Position numbers and translations under genes: made by a program
Assembly (NCBI GenBank): GCA_003427395.1
Contig: BFEA01000035.1
Location: forward strand, 3,815,165 to 3,874,113
Reading direction: 5' to 3'
DNA length: 58,949 nt
Source: Chara braunii
Lineage: Eukaryota; Streptophyta; Charophyceae; Charales; Characeae
Part shown: one piece after another, positions 32,529 through 41,956 of the stretch
Layout: every line of letters begins with the position of its first letter
Position numbering within the stretch: position 1 is the stretch's first letter
Notes under the pieces: model-generated
The model's input: the letters and a program-made list of their open reading frames with translations, nothing else
What the model was told of the DNA's origin: nothing
Database searches by the model: none

Positions 32529-33338
32529 GTGTCTCTGTATGTAATTGGTGAAAGTATTCAAACATCATCCAAACAACATTCAAGCAACATTCAACCTGTT
32601 CTCGACAACGTTCATTTGTCCAAGTTACACAAGATTACTAGCCTGAGTCAAACGGTAATCAGTCATTTTTTTTGTCTTGCTCTAAAGGTCAGTTCTGTTC
32701 AGGCAGTTTTCCTACTCAGAGAAAATTGTGCCTGTTCTGACACTCAGCAACAACACATGAGTACAGTTCAGTCATTCCTCGTCGGTGAGTCAGTTTTAAC
32801 CAGTCTCAACAGGATCTCTTCTAAGGATGCCTTCCAATACCAATATGTCAGCGCCATTGGCTTCAGGCGAAGTGATCTGTCAGTCTATGCTGTCCTCACT
32901 AAGTTTGCAGGCGGAACCATTCACGACCTAAGACTCTATGTGAAAAAGGGAAAGGAGGCTCATGAACACTTCGATTCTGTTTGGCTCGCAGCGGCAAGGT
33001 ATTTTGAGAAGAGGGAAGGAGAACTTGACGAGAGTGGTACGGAGCTGATCCGCAGCTTTGGGCCGAAGCTCTATACAGACTATCCTAAGCCTCTAGTTCC
33101 TTTTATTCTCATTGTCGGTTCTTACTGGGGTGACATGGTGGAGCTGGTCAAGAGGTACATTTCACCTGCAGTGATCGATTATCAGGCAGTGATTGAACCA
33201 TCAGACTTCCCGCATCTCGACCGAGAGGTTTTTTCTCGACCATATCTTCCCACACTCTGGGAGAAGTTTTGTGCTATGGCCGATTTTCGTATCATGGGAC
33301 TTGGATGGAAGTGCGCGGAACTAGCAGGTTTCAGGTGA
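32529..33338 (+). CDS. LTR-encoded ORF related to the pre-gag repeat domain
   Basis: 269 codons, open in the 5' LTR. The frame starts at MSLYVIGESIQTSS; residues about 96-160 hold the recognisable part: KDAFQYQYVSAIGFRRSDLS, YAVLTKFAGGTIHDLRLYVK, and AARYFEKREGELDE. This matches the first pre-gag domain (KGIFPYQYEHCWVYRSGN, VVLTRFLEGDIYDIRPYVKK) and more weakly the later ones. A downstream GSYWGDMVELVKRY block corresponds to NNWFAVVEFALKV and DNWSAMINFVWKV in the array. I do not recognise a known family, membrane segment or catalytic motif. In the 3' LTR the same frame is broken. It lies after the TATA-like box and before the poly(A) signal, so it could be translated from an LTR-driven transcript; this is an inference. 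Confidence 0.55.
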   Translation: MSLYVIGESIQTSSKQHSSNIQPVLDNVHLSKLHKITSLSQTVISHFFCLALKVSSVQAVFLLRENCACSDTQQQHMSTVQSFLVGESVLTSLNRISSKDAFQYQYVSAIGFRRSDLSVYAVLTKFAGGTIHDLRLYVKKGKEAHEHFDSVWLAAARYFEKREGELDESGTELIRSFGPKLYTDYPKPLVPFILIVGSYWGDMVELVKRYISPAVIDYQAVIEPSDFPHLDREVFSRPYLPTLWEKFCAMADFRIMGLGWKCAELAGFR

Positions 33339-33705
33339 CTCTACATTTAGTGGCCACAATCTCAAAGAGTACGGAGACATGGTTCAAGGCACAAGAAGCG
33401 CATAACAAAATGAGAGATTGAGTATGAGATTCTAAGGGATGAGTGAGGACTCTCGACTGGTGCTGGTCATGCTTCCTACATATGTACTTGCTAAGACTAT
33501 TATGAGTTTTCATTCTTCCCTCATTTAACTTTGTCATTGCCTGAGTCAGTCAGTCTTGCTTTTTTGCTTTGCCTTGCTTGATGATTGCATTATCTGATGA
33601 TTCTGCCACAGTTCTCAAAATCAGTAGACTAGAAAATTGATGCATGCATGGCACACCAGCATTTTATGGTTATTATCTGTATGATTCCTTGCTGTTCCGA
33701 ATCAA

Positions 33706-33711
33706 AATAAA
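33706..33711 (+). terminator. Poly(A) signal in the 5' LTR
   Basis: AATAAA in the context ATCAAAATAAAAGATTC, conserved at 53,569-53,574 in the 3' LTR. It follows the LTR ORF by about 370 bp and is the only well-placed signal I noticed in the right half of the repeat. Confidence 0.5.
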
Positions 33712-33832
33712 AGATTCCTAAGAACGGGAATCGGCGAAGACTGCAATTGAAGGGTCTCGCTCGAAGCCGGACGCACACAACAGGAAGGAATTTACTGTAA
33801 TTAATTTATTTTATTTATTGCAAACATCATCC

Positions 33833-34605
33833 AAAACCCTGCGTGACAGCCTGCCCGAGCCCATGTTGGGGTGGGTGCCACGTTGTAAGCTTCTGGCCAC
33901 TGCGGCGCGCCATCTGTCCGAAAGCATGGATATGTGTCCGCGTGTCTTCCTGTACTTGNNNNNNNNNNNNNNNNNNNNNNNNNNNNNNNNNNNNNNNNNN
34001 NNNNNNNNNNNNNNNNNNNNNNNNNNNNNNNNNNNNNNNNNNNNNNNNNNNNNNNNNNNNNNNNNNNNNNNNNNNNNNNNNNNNNNNNNNNNNNNNNNNN
34101 NNNNNNNNNNNNNNNNNNNNNNNNNNNNNNNNNNNNNNNNNNNNNNNNNNNNNNNNNNNNNNNNNNNNNNNNNNNNNNNNNNNNNNNNNNNNNNNNNNNN
34201 NNNNNNNNNNNNNNNNNNNNNNNNNNNNNNNNNNNNNNNNNNNNNNNNNNNNNNNNNNNNNNNNNNNNNNNNNNNNNNNNNNNNNNNNNNNNNNNNNNNN
34301 NNNNNNNNNNNNNNNNNNNNNNNNNNNNNNNNNNNNNNNNNNNNNNNNNNNNNNNNNNNNNNNNNNNNNNNNNNNNNNNNNNNNNNNNNNNNNNNNNNNN
34401 NNNNNNNNNNNNNNNNNNNNNNNNNNNNNNNNNNNNNNNNNNNNNNNNNNNNNNNNNNNNNNNNNNNNNNNNNNNNNNNNNNNNNNNNNNNNNNNNNNNN
34501 NNNNNNNNCTTTCTTTCATGATGAAAACAAAATTCTGAATCTTCTCATTCTGTAGATAAAAGTTTGCTCAAGCAAGTATTCAATCAATTTAACGGAAGAT
34601 TTTAG
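33833..34605. other. Segment inserted in the 5' LTR
   Basis: The 5' and 3' LTRs share CAAAACCCTGCGTGACAGCCT-like sequence (one or two changes) and then diverge completely until 34,606. The left part (33,853-33,958) is GC-rich; 550 bp are unknown (N); the right part (34,509-34,605) is AT-rich. Because the 3' LTR also breaks at this same place, this is either a shared old insertion site or a hot spot. Confidence 0.55.
33959..34508. other. Assembly gap (550 N)
   Basis: Unresolved bases inside the 5' LTR insertion. Long reading frames that cross it are artefacts. Confidence 1.
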
Positions 34606-34917
34606 TTAGCATTCTTGATAAAGTTTCTGAGCTCCTCACTTTTTATTTCCCTCCCTAATGTTTCAAGGACATGATAAACTCATAAGGCATACTTGAGATC
34701 AAGCCTAATTTTCTCCAATCGGTAATATCAATCCCCTTCTCCAGTCCAGTGTGGTACCTCACACAAGGAAAGATAAGACTCAGTTAGCAACTTAGGCTTT
34801 TTCAAAAGAATAATGACTCAAGAAAAATTGCAAAATCGGTCTGGAAAATTCTGAAATTGTCAACAGTTCTCAAAGCCTAATCAAAACTATTTGCTGACCC
34901 AGGCTCGCTCCGAAACT

Positions 34918-35270
34918 AACTATTAAAGGGATATTCCCCTATCAGTATGAGCATTGTTGGGTCTATCGTTCTGGCAATTCGGCGATCACCGTAGTGCTGA
35001 CTCGCTTCTTGGAGGGAGATATCTATGATATCCGCCCTTATGTCAAAAAGAGAGACTGTGACGATGGTGAGGCGTTTAACTGGTTATGGGGAATTGCAAT
35101 CCAATCTCTTTATGATGAGAAGACAGATTTAATCAAGTAGAAGAAGAGGGTGGAATGGGGTCTAATGCAAGTAACGTATGAGACTGTTACAATTCCTCCT
35201 ATTCTTGACAGCTGTTGTGATGGGACTAATTCGCTGCCAATTTTCAGTATGGTACTGAAATGAGAAAGAT
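34918..35270 (+). pseudogene. Pre-gag domain copy 1
   Basis: Reads TIKGIFPYQYEHCWVYRSGN, VVLTRFLEGDIYDIRPYVKK and IQSLYDEKTDLIK before a TAG. It is the copy closest to the domain inside the LTR ORF. About 130 bp of it also occurs in inverted orientation inside the 3' LTR (54,198-54,330). Confidence 0.7.
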
Positions 35271-35374
35271 GAACTGGCGGTCATGAGATCTAAAGAGACT
35301 TCGGCAGAATAAATCATACAGAGAAGGTCGAAATTTGACAGAGGTTTAGACCCAAGCCAAAAGAAGGTCGAGTG

Positions 35375-35770
35375 CCTCCTGAAATCACTGAATGCTCTAA
35401 GTAAGAGGGAGGTGTTCTCATATGAGGTTGTCAGATATGAGATGGTCGAGAGTGGATGAGAGCAGGAACGATTATATGTAATGACATTTTATTTCATAGA
35501 CCTGGATACGTATGATGTGAGAATTTATGTCCCAAAAGAAAGAAGTACTGACGCAGTGTATGGAAGATGCTGGGGATTCGCTGAGGAGATTGTACTGAAA
35601 GAGAGAGAGAGAGAGACTTGAGAGGGAAAATAATGTCTCATTGGATCTACTCGATTTACTGTCTTTGGGATTTCCAACTCCTCCCTTACCTGATATTAAC
35701 TTGTCAAGAAATAATTGGTTTGCAGTGGTTGAGTTTGCACTAAAGGTGGAAAGAGACCAAAGAACCAAAT
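35375..35770 (+). pseudogene. Pre-gag domain copy 2
   Basis: Reads KREVFSYEVVRYEMVESG, a TGA, EQERLYVMTFYFIDLDTYDV, RIYVPKER, a GRCWGFAEEIV helix, then a GA-rich stretch (about 35,600-35,615) where the frame is lost, then LLSLGFPTPPLPDINL and NNWFAVVEFALKVER in another frame. Confidence 0.7.
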
Positions 35771-35839
35771 GAGTCGGCGCTATGTACCTTCAAGAGAGAA
35801 GCCCTGACTTAGACTGGTAAGAGAACATGAGGGGTTGAG

Positions 35840-36235
35840 TAAGGTTGAATGAGATAAACTATTAAATGCCCTCAATTCTATAACGAGGAGAGTCGTAATT
35901 CCCTATGAGATCTTGAGGTATGAGGCTCTAAAGAATCCAGGGCGAGAGCAGGACAGTGTGTATGTTCTTACCTGTTATTTTATTGATCTTGATGAGTATG
36001 ATATTGAGATTTATGTGCCGAGACAAAGATTTGAAGAGTGTAAAAAAGGTGCGTGCTGGCAGCGAGCATCGGACATTGTGCATGATGAAAAAAATAGGTT
36101 AGAACGAGAAGGAGAAACTTCAGCACCTATGTCAGACCTTTCATTAGGATACCATCTCCTCTTGTTGAAGGGCTTACCTTTTCAAAGGACAATTGGTCAG
36201 CCATGATAAATTTTGTATGGAAGGTGAAGAGGGTC
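35840..36235 (+). pseudogene. Pre-gag domain copy 3
   Basis: Reads TRRVVIPYEILRYEALKNPG, REQDSVYVLTCYFIDLDEYD, IEIYVPRQRFEECKKGACWQ and a DEKNRLEREGE helix; open from 35,913 to 36,206. The NWSAMINFVWKVKRVQEEY block follows in another frame. It is the best-preserved copy. Confidence 0.72.
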
Positions 36236-36239
36236 CAAG

Positions 36240-36760
36240 AAGAATACTCTCAGTAGCAAGAATAACTATTGTGAGAGACAAACTTTATGAGGTAACAGGG
36301 TACGATAATCCCTTTGTAATCCTGAGGCATGAGACTTGCGGGAGAGGACATATAACGTTTTATATTCTTGTGGTTAAATTCCTGAACTCTGACAGTCTGG
36401 ACGTGAGGGTTTACTCCTCAGCCTGCTTAGAGGAGGAAGTTGACTATTTGGAGTGTTTAAAAGGGGCGCGTATCAGTCTTGAACGAACAAAAGAGTGGCT
36501 AGAGAAGTTAAGAAGAAAAGTGACATGGGGTGTGAGAGTAAGTTAGTTTGAGAGACTCCCTGAGTTCTCAATTGCTGATGGATTTGAAGACAGTAGAGAT
36601 TGGATGCCTCTGCTGGAGACTATTGTTGAGGTTGGTAAAGCAAGAGAGAAAGACTCTACTATGATGATAAAATCCCTGTTTTTGAGTACCTTCGAGCATA
36701 GGTTCAAAATTCATGATTATGTCCAACCTGAGATCTACCTTTCAGATGTTGTTTATGATG
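36240..36760 (+). pseudogene. Pre-gag domain copy 4
   Basis: Reads YEVTGYDNPFVILRHETCGR, ITFYILVVKFLNSDSLDVRV, YSSACLEEEVDYLECLKGA and an ERTKEWLEKLRRK helix; open to a TAG at 36,544-36,546. It is the most diverged copy and its spacing from copy 3 is shorter (399 bp). Confidence 0.6.
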
Positions 36761-37330
36761 GTTAACAATGCCCGGTTTGGTTGAACCACTAACATTTGAG
36801 ATTGTGTTGGAAGGAAGAATAGTCAAGGTAGAAGGGACTCTTCAGATCTCTGACAGAAACCTCTCTACCTTGGATGAGCTTGATTCTTGCAACCTTTCCT
36901 TGATCAAATGAGAGATTCTGCCCTGAGAGCTGTCACTGACCAGAGTGAGATCAACTATTTATTAAAGGTGGTGAAAGTGGGGACAACTGAGAGAGTATCA
37001 TACCATTCCTCTAGGGAACGAGTTTCTCTTGCTCAACAACGGTGTCAACGGACAGTAAACAATGCAATGTGACTATGAGACTATAGACTTGACGCGATAC
37101 TTTATGATCCGGGGTACTGTAAGAGGATATAATAGCAGATTGAGTAGGGATGATGAAAGAAAGCTGATTGAGGATTATATCAGAAGACTGAGAAGGATTG
37201 CATTTCCATTGATTACTACCCAGTTTATTATTGCCTATACGCTCTATATACAAAATTCTCAAGGGGTACAGCAAACAAGGAAAGAGAGAAACGAACCTGT
37301 ATCTCTTGCAAGAAGAGTAAGAGACTGAAA
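36761..37330 (+). pseudogene. Possible last pre-gag unit or linker
   Basis: Short frames: LVEPLTFEIVLEGRIVKVEG, then 36,887-37,072, then 37,062-37,328 (YETIDLTRYFMIRGTVRGYN and DDERKLIEDYIRRLRRI). The basic helix recalls the ends of earlier units, but the YD string is absent. It ends about 60 bp before gag. Confidence 0.45.
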
Positions 37331-37388
37331 GAATAAGAAAAGGGAGGACAAAAGTGACAGATAGAGAAGAAAGCACCAATCAGAATCT

Positions 37389-38564
37389 ATGGTCAAGATG
37401 GCAGGACGAGGGAGACCGAGTTCTTCTGCAGTGACTAATGAGGAGACTCTGGTAGGTATTATACGAGAACCGGTAGAGAGAGTTGATACTATAAACGGAG
37501 GGTCTGACAGAGGGCCTCAGGTAAATGATTTCTTGGATGAGTATGAATTATTTGGGTTCAGTTATGGCTGTACAGACAAGCAACGACTTAAGCACGTTCT
37601 ATCTTATTGTGACACTGACTCGAGGTTGGTTGTTCAAGAGTTGATGGAAGAGGCTACTACATGGGAAGAGGTCAAGGAAAAAATGAAAAGAGAATTTGGG
37701 AAAGACTCTGTTCCAACTACTACCAAGGATCTCCTCAATATCAGAAGAGCTAAGTGTGACACTTTCAATATTTTTCTCCAGACCTTTATCAGAACGACCA
37801 GAAGAATTCCATACTTGGATGAGGCTCAGAGATGTTATATTTTCTTGACTAATTTTACTGATAATGAAAGACAGACTGTTCTTAATCAAGCTCAACATTA
37901 TCCTCTCAGATGGCATGAAATGGTTGCAATTGTCAGAACTCTACCTACGGTTTCTCACAAGAAATGGTCACTGGATCAGATCAGTACATTAGCTAAAGAC
38001 TAGGAGACTGAGAATGGTATGAACAGAGGGAACAATCTGAGTGCTGAAAATATTATTCAACGGGTTATGGCCAACTATATGCCTGCCAATCATGCTGTGA
38101 ATGAGAAAAGGAAGAAAAAGGCAGGAAGGGATGATGATGAGGATGATGATGATGATGATGATGAAAATTATGGTAAAAGAGGAGATTCTTCCAGATCCAG
38201 AAAAAATGGAGGGAATGGTAGAAAAAAGAACAGAGAGAAAAGGAAGAACGACGAGCGACCAAGGAAGAGTTTTGTTTGTTATTATTGTGGTGAAGGAGGT
38301 CACACTACCACTTACTGTAAGCCATTGGAAGATGATGTGAAGAGTGGGGTGACAAAGAAGGATGCAATGAGTCATGTTTGTGATAGTTCATGGAACAAAT
38401 TAGATCCCAGACATCCTCGAGGTATGCGACTTCTTGCCTTTAAGCATGATGAAAAAATGAAGAAAAAAAAGAAAATAAAGACTAATGTGAATGTTCGTAC
38501 TTTCATGGGCGAACTGCCTAAGAGACTCGTACAAGAAACTGATGATTCATTTGCCTTAATTTGA
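37389..38564 (+). pseudogene. gag: gag of the giant gypsy element
   Basis: One frame of 391 codons with a single in-frame TAG at 38,001-38,003. The first part (204 codons) is a retrotransposon-type capsid region: FLDEYELFGFSYGCTDKQRL, HVLSYCDTDSRLVV, TWEEVKEKMKREFGKD, LQTFIRTTRRIPYLDE. After the TAG, a basic and acidic linker with a GAT microsatellite (Asp/Glu run, 38,131-38,163) leads to one CCHC zinc knuckle, CYYCGEGGHTTTYC (38,277-38,318; spacing C-2-C-4-H-4-C), which in active elements binds the RNA. It ends FALI-stop. Start chosen at MVKMAGRGRP because the capsid similarity follows directly. The TAG could be a mutation or a readthrough site. Confidence 0.85.
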
Positions 38565-38565
38565 G

Positions 38566-39160
38566 TTGTCTCTACGGACTCTCTCTTTAGTAGACGACGT
38601 GACTGATGAGATCTTTCCAGGCAGACTTTTGTTAGGAGAAAACTCTACTTCTCAGATTTTCTCTGAGTTGGCAGTATTTTCTCCTAGCAGGCCTACTTGT
38701 TCGGCTAACATGATGTCATTTGAAGGTGATCTACCACAAAAACTCGTTATGGAACCCGATACAGTGATTGAGGAAGTGAGGAATGTTCATGCACATTTAA
38801 CACCTCAAATGGTAGAGGAAAAAAAAAATAAAAAAAAATCGATGAGGCTCTGATTGAAATTCTTGATGATAAAGGACCAGAACCTTTACCAAAGAGAAGT
38901 GAGCAAGGGAAGAAGATAAAATTTCTACTCAAGAGTGAACTAGAGGATGAACTGTAATTACTGATGTAATTACTAAGATGCTGGAAGAAACAGAGGTGAC
39001 GTTGGCCTTCAAGGAGACAATGACACTAACGCCTAAACTGAGTGAGGAATTGAAGAAATCAATTGAGAAGAAGAGAAAGTTAATTACTTGGGATCAGTCT
39101 TTTCTGGTCAGGTTAACAGAGCCTTGTCTGGATGTAAGATGAGATTCGTAACTATGGGTT
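38566..39160 (+). pseudogene. Linker between gag knuckle and protease
   Basis: Frame change after gag. 38,566-38,853 reads LLLGENSTSQIFSELAVFSP and FEGDLPQKLVMEPDTVIEEV. The phrase F.G(E/D)LP(K/Q)(R/K)LV.E also ends gag (FMGELPKRLVQETDD, about 38,500), so a short motif is repeated about 230 bp apart. Further frames give VITDVITKMLEETEVTL and LTPKLSEELKKSIEKKR, resembling the linker preceding protease in some gypsy lineages. Confidence 0.55.
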
Positions 39161-39700
39161 GTGACTATTTAACGATCTATATTAATCAAGTGAAAATTTG
39201 AGCATTAGTGAACTCTGGGGCAGAGATGATACTTATATCTTAGAAGGCAATGGAGGCCTGTGGTCTCACTATTGATAGGCCTGCGATGCAAACGCTAAGC
39301 AATATTGCTGGAGAGTTCTTCGTGGCTGGATTTATTGACGATCTGTCATTTAGAGTTGGGTTGATGGCAGTCGAGCTATTGAGATTCGTGATATAAGACT
39401 TGGATCATGACTGCATTCTCGGCACTCCGTTGTTACATAGGATGAAGGTTGTCCAGTTCTTCAGTCATGAAGGGTCATCCAAGATTAGTCTGCAAGACCC
39501 GGAAGTTGCACAAGAGCAGACTTTCGTGGTCTGCCCGACTGACCATCACAAGCACCAGATATTAGTCAACTCAATTAGAAGGGAAGAGTCCGCTGAGAGG
39601 GGAAAAAATAAACAGGAATTTAAGGAGGAAGTCTCAGTTGATATCAATCAGATTTCAAAGATGGTAAAAGCCCTTAGTAAACTCAAAGACGAAGATTGAC
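39160..39700 (+). pseudogene. Retropepsin (aspartic protease) of the giant element
   Basis: ALVNSGAEMILIS at 39,202-39,240 is the active-site box of a retropepsin with the catalytic D changed to N (AAC at 39,211; expected ALVDSGAE). The second landmark DCILGTPLLHRM lies at about 39,406. In-frame stops at 39,199, 39,241 and just before DLDHDC. Retropepsins cut the Gag-Pol polyprotein; this one cannot, because the catalytic residue and frame are lost. Confidence 0.82.
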
Positions 39701-41030
39701 AGATTAAGGCATTTAAGAAGGGTGTTGAGACTGCCAAGGGTGAAAAAATGGAATTAAAGTTTGCAAACTCATCATTTTTTAAGAAAATAGCCACTGGGTC
39801 AAAAAAAAAAAAAAAACCCAAGGGGGTGAAGAAGAACCCAGTGGCAGTCCTATTAGAAAATGATTATGACGAGACACTGAAAAAAGAAAGGAGAATTATT
39901 AAGGCATTAATGAAGTCTGCAAAGAGGTGGTCCTCGCAAATTCACACAGGATTTTCCGTGTCCCATGCTACTTGGGTTAGAGCTAAAGCTTGTGTTGCTT
40001 TCGACTACTGGAATAGAGTCATCAGGGAAAGGTTTGACACGATGAAGATAGGCTTTGATCAATTTATTCTGCCTAAAGAGAAGGAATATATCTTCAAGGT
40101 TTGTCAAGAGTTCTCTGGTGCATTCTCTTTTAATGATGAAGAAAGTGGGCGGTTGGATGTGGATATGATTAAAAGACAAAAAAATTGACAATTGATCACA
40201 TCCCATGGAATGACAGACCAACTAAGTATGCCCTGAAAGAAGAGGCAGAAGTGGTAAAGTACCTTGACCAGAAGATTGCATCTAATGTTGTTGAACCTGC
40301 TGATGGACCATATGCTAACCACTGGTTTTGCTTTTGGAAACCAAGGGGTGGATTGAGATGGATACAAAATCTTCAGAAGCTCAACTAAGTAACGGTACGT
40401 GATGCAGATAGTCTTCCTAATGCTAATCTCATTTCTAAATCCTTTGTTGGTCGATGCATTTATTCTTTAATTGATCTATGATCAGTTTCTCATTGATCCT
40501 ACTAGTCGACCGATGACTGTCATGCACACGCCAAGGGGTCTCATTCAGATGTGTGTGGTGCCTCAAGGCTGGACTGATGGTGTGGCAGTGGTTCAAAGAG
40601 ATATGATCAAAGTCATGCATGATATCTCGCCAGAGATAACTTGCCCATACATTGATGATAATCCTGTAAAAGGGTCTATGGTAAGAGATGAGACTTTGGT
40701 TAGGGATGACGTCATAAAGTTTGTCTGGGAGCATGCTGAAAAAGTAAAGTTGGTCGTAGAGAGACTTCAGAAGTATAATCTGACTGTCAGTGGACCAAAG
40801 TCCCTTCTCTTCCAAGCCGAGGTCACTATTTTGGGCTTAAGATATTTCTCCAAGAGTAGGAACCCTAACCCCTAGAAGATAGACAAAATTTTGAACTGGC
40901 GTCTGCCCCTCAAGCGGGTGACAGACGTCAGAAGTATTTTGGGTGGTTGTGGGTTCTGGAGGATTTTCATACCTCATTTTGCTACCCTTGCGGAGCCACT
41001 GAGGGAGATGGTGAGACAATGAGCTGACTT
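39700..41030 (+). pseudogene. Reverse transcriptase of the giant element
   Basis: After a lysine-rich linker (39,748-40,188), landmarks are IDHIPWNDRPTKYALKEEAE, VVEPADGPYANHWFCFWKPR (equivalent of PxxSPWxxPxxxVxKK), GGLRWIQNLQKLN, IYSLIDL followed by a deletion and YDQFLID, TPRGLIQMCVVPQGWTDG, and the catalytic box PYIDD at 40,645-40,659. Then VIKFVWEHAEKVKLVVERLQ, KYNLTVSGPKSLLFQAEVTI and ILNWRLPLKRVTDVRS, GGCGFWRIFIPHFATLAEPL. Frames change near 40,188 (A run), 40,475 and 40,875. The catalytic aspartates remain. PYIDD with the FVWEH motif is not the wording of ordinary plant chromoviruses. Confidence 0.9.
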
Positions 41031-41089
41031 ATCTTAGACTGAGAAAAGACAGACTACTACAGAAACTTTACAGGAAAAATTAAAAGATG

Positions 41090-41520
41090 GTGGCGTAGTG
41101 TTGGGAGTGTCATACTATGACGATGAAGAGGGTAGACCCTTCATAATTGAGGCAGATGCAAGGTCAGTTGTTTTAGGTGGTGTGCTCATACAGAAAGATG
41201 AGAATGGTAGGGAAAACCCCCCTAAGGTTTAAGAGTAGGACTCTCAACTCCACAGAAAGAGGCTACACCCAGTTTAGGAAAAAACTACTGGTCCTTATCC
41301 ACTGTCTCAGGTGTTTCAGACACTATATCCTTGGAAGACGATTCATTACGAGAATTGATGCATCTGTTGTTATTGGTGCAGTAAAAAAACACCAACAAGC
41401 AAATCCAACAGTAAGCAGATGGATAACCTTCATTTGGACTTTTGATTTTGTCGTGGAAAAGATTCCAACTTAGAAGAACAGGGCAGATGGCCTAAGTCGA
41501 ATTGAATTGAGGAAATATGA
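41090..41520 (+). pseudogene. RNase H of the giant element
   Basis: RPFIIEADARSVVLGGVLIQ (first catalytic D in the EADAR box), SRTLNSTERGYTQFRKKLLV (the E-containing helix), RCFRHYILGRRFITRIDASV (TD-equivalent box with I-D) and VSRWITFIWTFDFVVEKIP followed by a stop and RADGLSRIE (the ADxLSR end). The frame shifts near 41,205-41,225. Gypsy-type layout. Confidence 0.87.
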
Positions 41521-41956
41521 AGAAGAAAAAAATATTGAAGGAACTATTGAAGAATCTTCTTATATTGATAATTTTCTGGATGAGAAAGATAAAGAAGATT
41601 ATGAAGTACCAAACTCTTATAAGTGGAGTTTATGGCCTGAAGAAAGAAATAGCTAGGGATAAATCCCTGATGCCTATGTCTATGAATCAATTATCGAAAA
41701 AGAAGAGGAGGAGGAACAAAATGACTGGCATGCAAAAATCAATGCAGCAGTTGTAGCAGTCCATGAGACAAGGGAAAGTTCGGGCTTAAAGAATAAAGAA
41801 AAATGTGAGAAGAAAGAGGAAGAGATATCATTTATCTTTGAAGAGTACGATGAAATTTTACAAGAGATTAGGAAAAAAATTGAGAAAGAACGGTTAAAGG
41901 AATATTATTGCAAGAATTTAAGGAAAAAGTTCAGACTAAAGCGAGGTCACCTCTTC
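41521..41956 (+). pseudogene. Linker between RNase H and integrase
   Basis: Highly charged, Glu/Lys-rich sequence in changing frames, ending KFRLKRGHLFVDGKGGLPPL-like sequence, which is the usual short segment immediately before the gypsy integrase zinc finger. No separate domain is recognised. Confidence 0.6.

Larger units (their letters stand above)
29617..34888 (+). repeat. 5' long terminal repeat (with inserted segment)
   Basis: Starts TTGGGCGCGAGAGGCGAGCG and aligns with 49,479 onward. In the first ~270 bp I count about 11 differences, mostly transitions. Similarity is continuous to about 33,852, breaks across 33,853-34,605 (containing an assembly gap), and resumes from GCATTCTTGATAAAGT to CCTAATCAAAACT at 34,888. 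It contains a TATA-like box, a poly(A) signal and a 269-codon ORF. Excluding the break, the repeat is about 4.5 kb. Confidence 0.88.
34889..37388 (+). pseudogene. Pre-gag tandem array of a repeated domain
   Basis: Between the 5' LTR and gag, a broken coding region contains at least four diverged copies of one domain. The most recognisable string in each copy is at about 35,023 (YDIRPYV), 35,511 (YDVRIYV), 35,998 (YDIEIYV) and 36,397 (LDVRVYS), i.e. spaced 488, 487 and 399 bp. Copies 2 and 3 are closest: RYE, EQ, YV(M/L)T.YFIDLD, then the YD string and P..R. Each unit then has a charged helix rich in E, K and R, and some have a NW.A..(E/N)F...V.R block. Stops and frameshifts interrupt all units. 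Extra coding regions before gag are known in Ogre elements, but internal tandem repetition like this is not something I recognise. Confidence 0.75.

Noticed and set aside
33818-34555. Long open frames of up to 245 codons across the second gap
   Set aside because: Nearly all residues are unknown; the gap itself creates the frames.
36016-36206. Helical, charged regions of the pre-gag array considered as a coiled-coil host gene
   Set aside because: They lie between an LTR and gag, repeat at regular spacing and are full of stops, which fits element sequence rather than a host gene.
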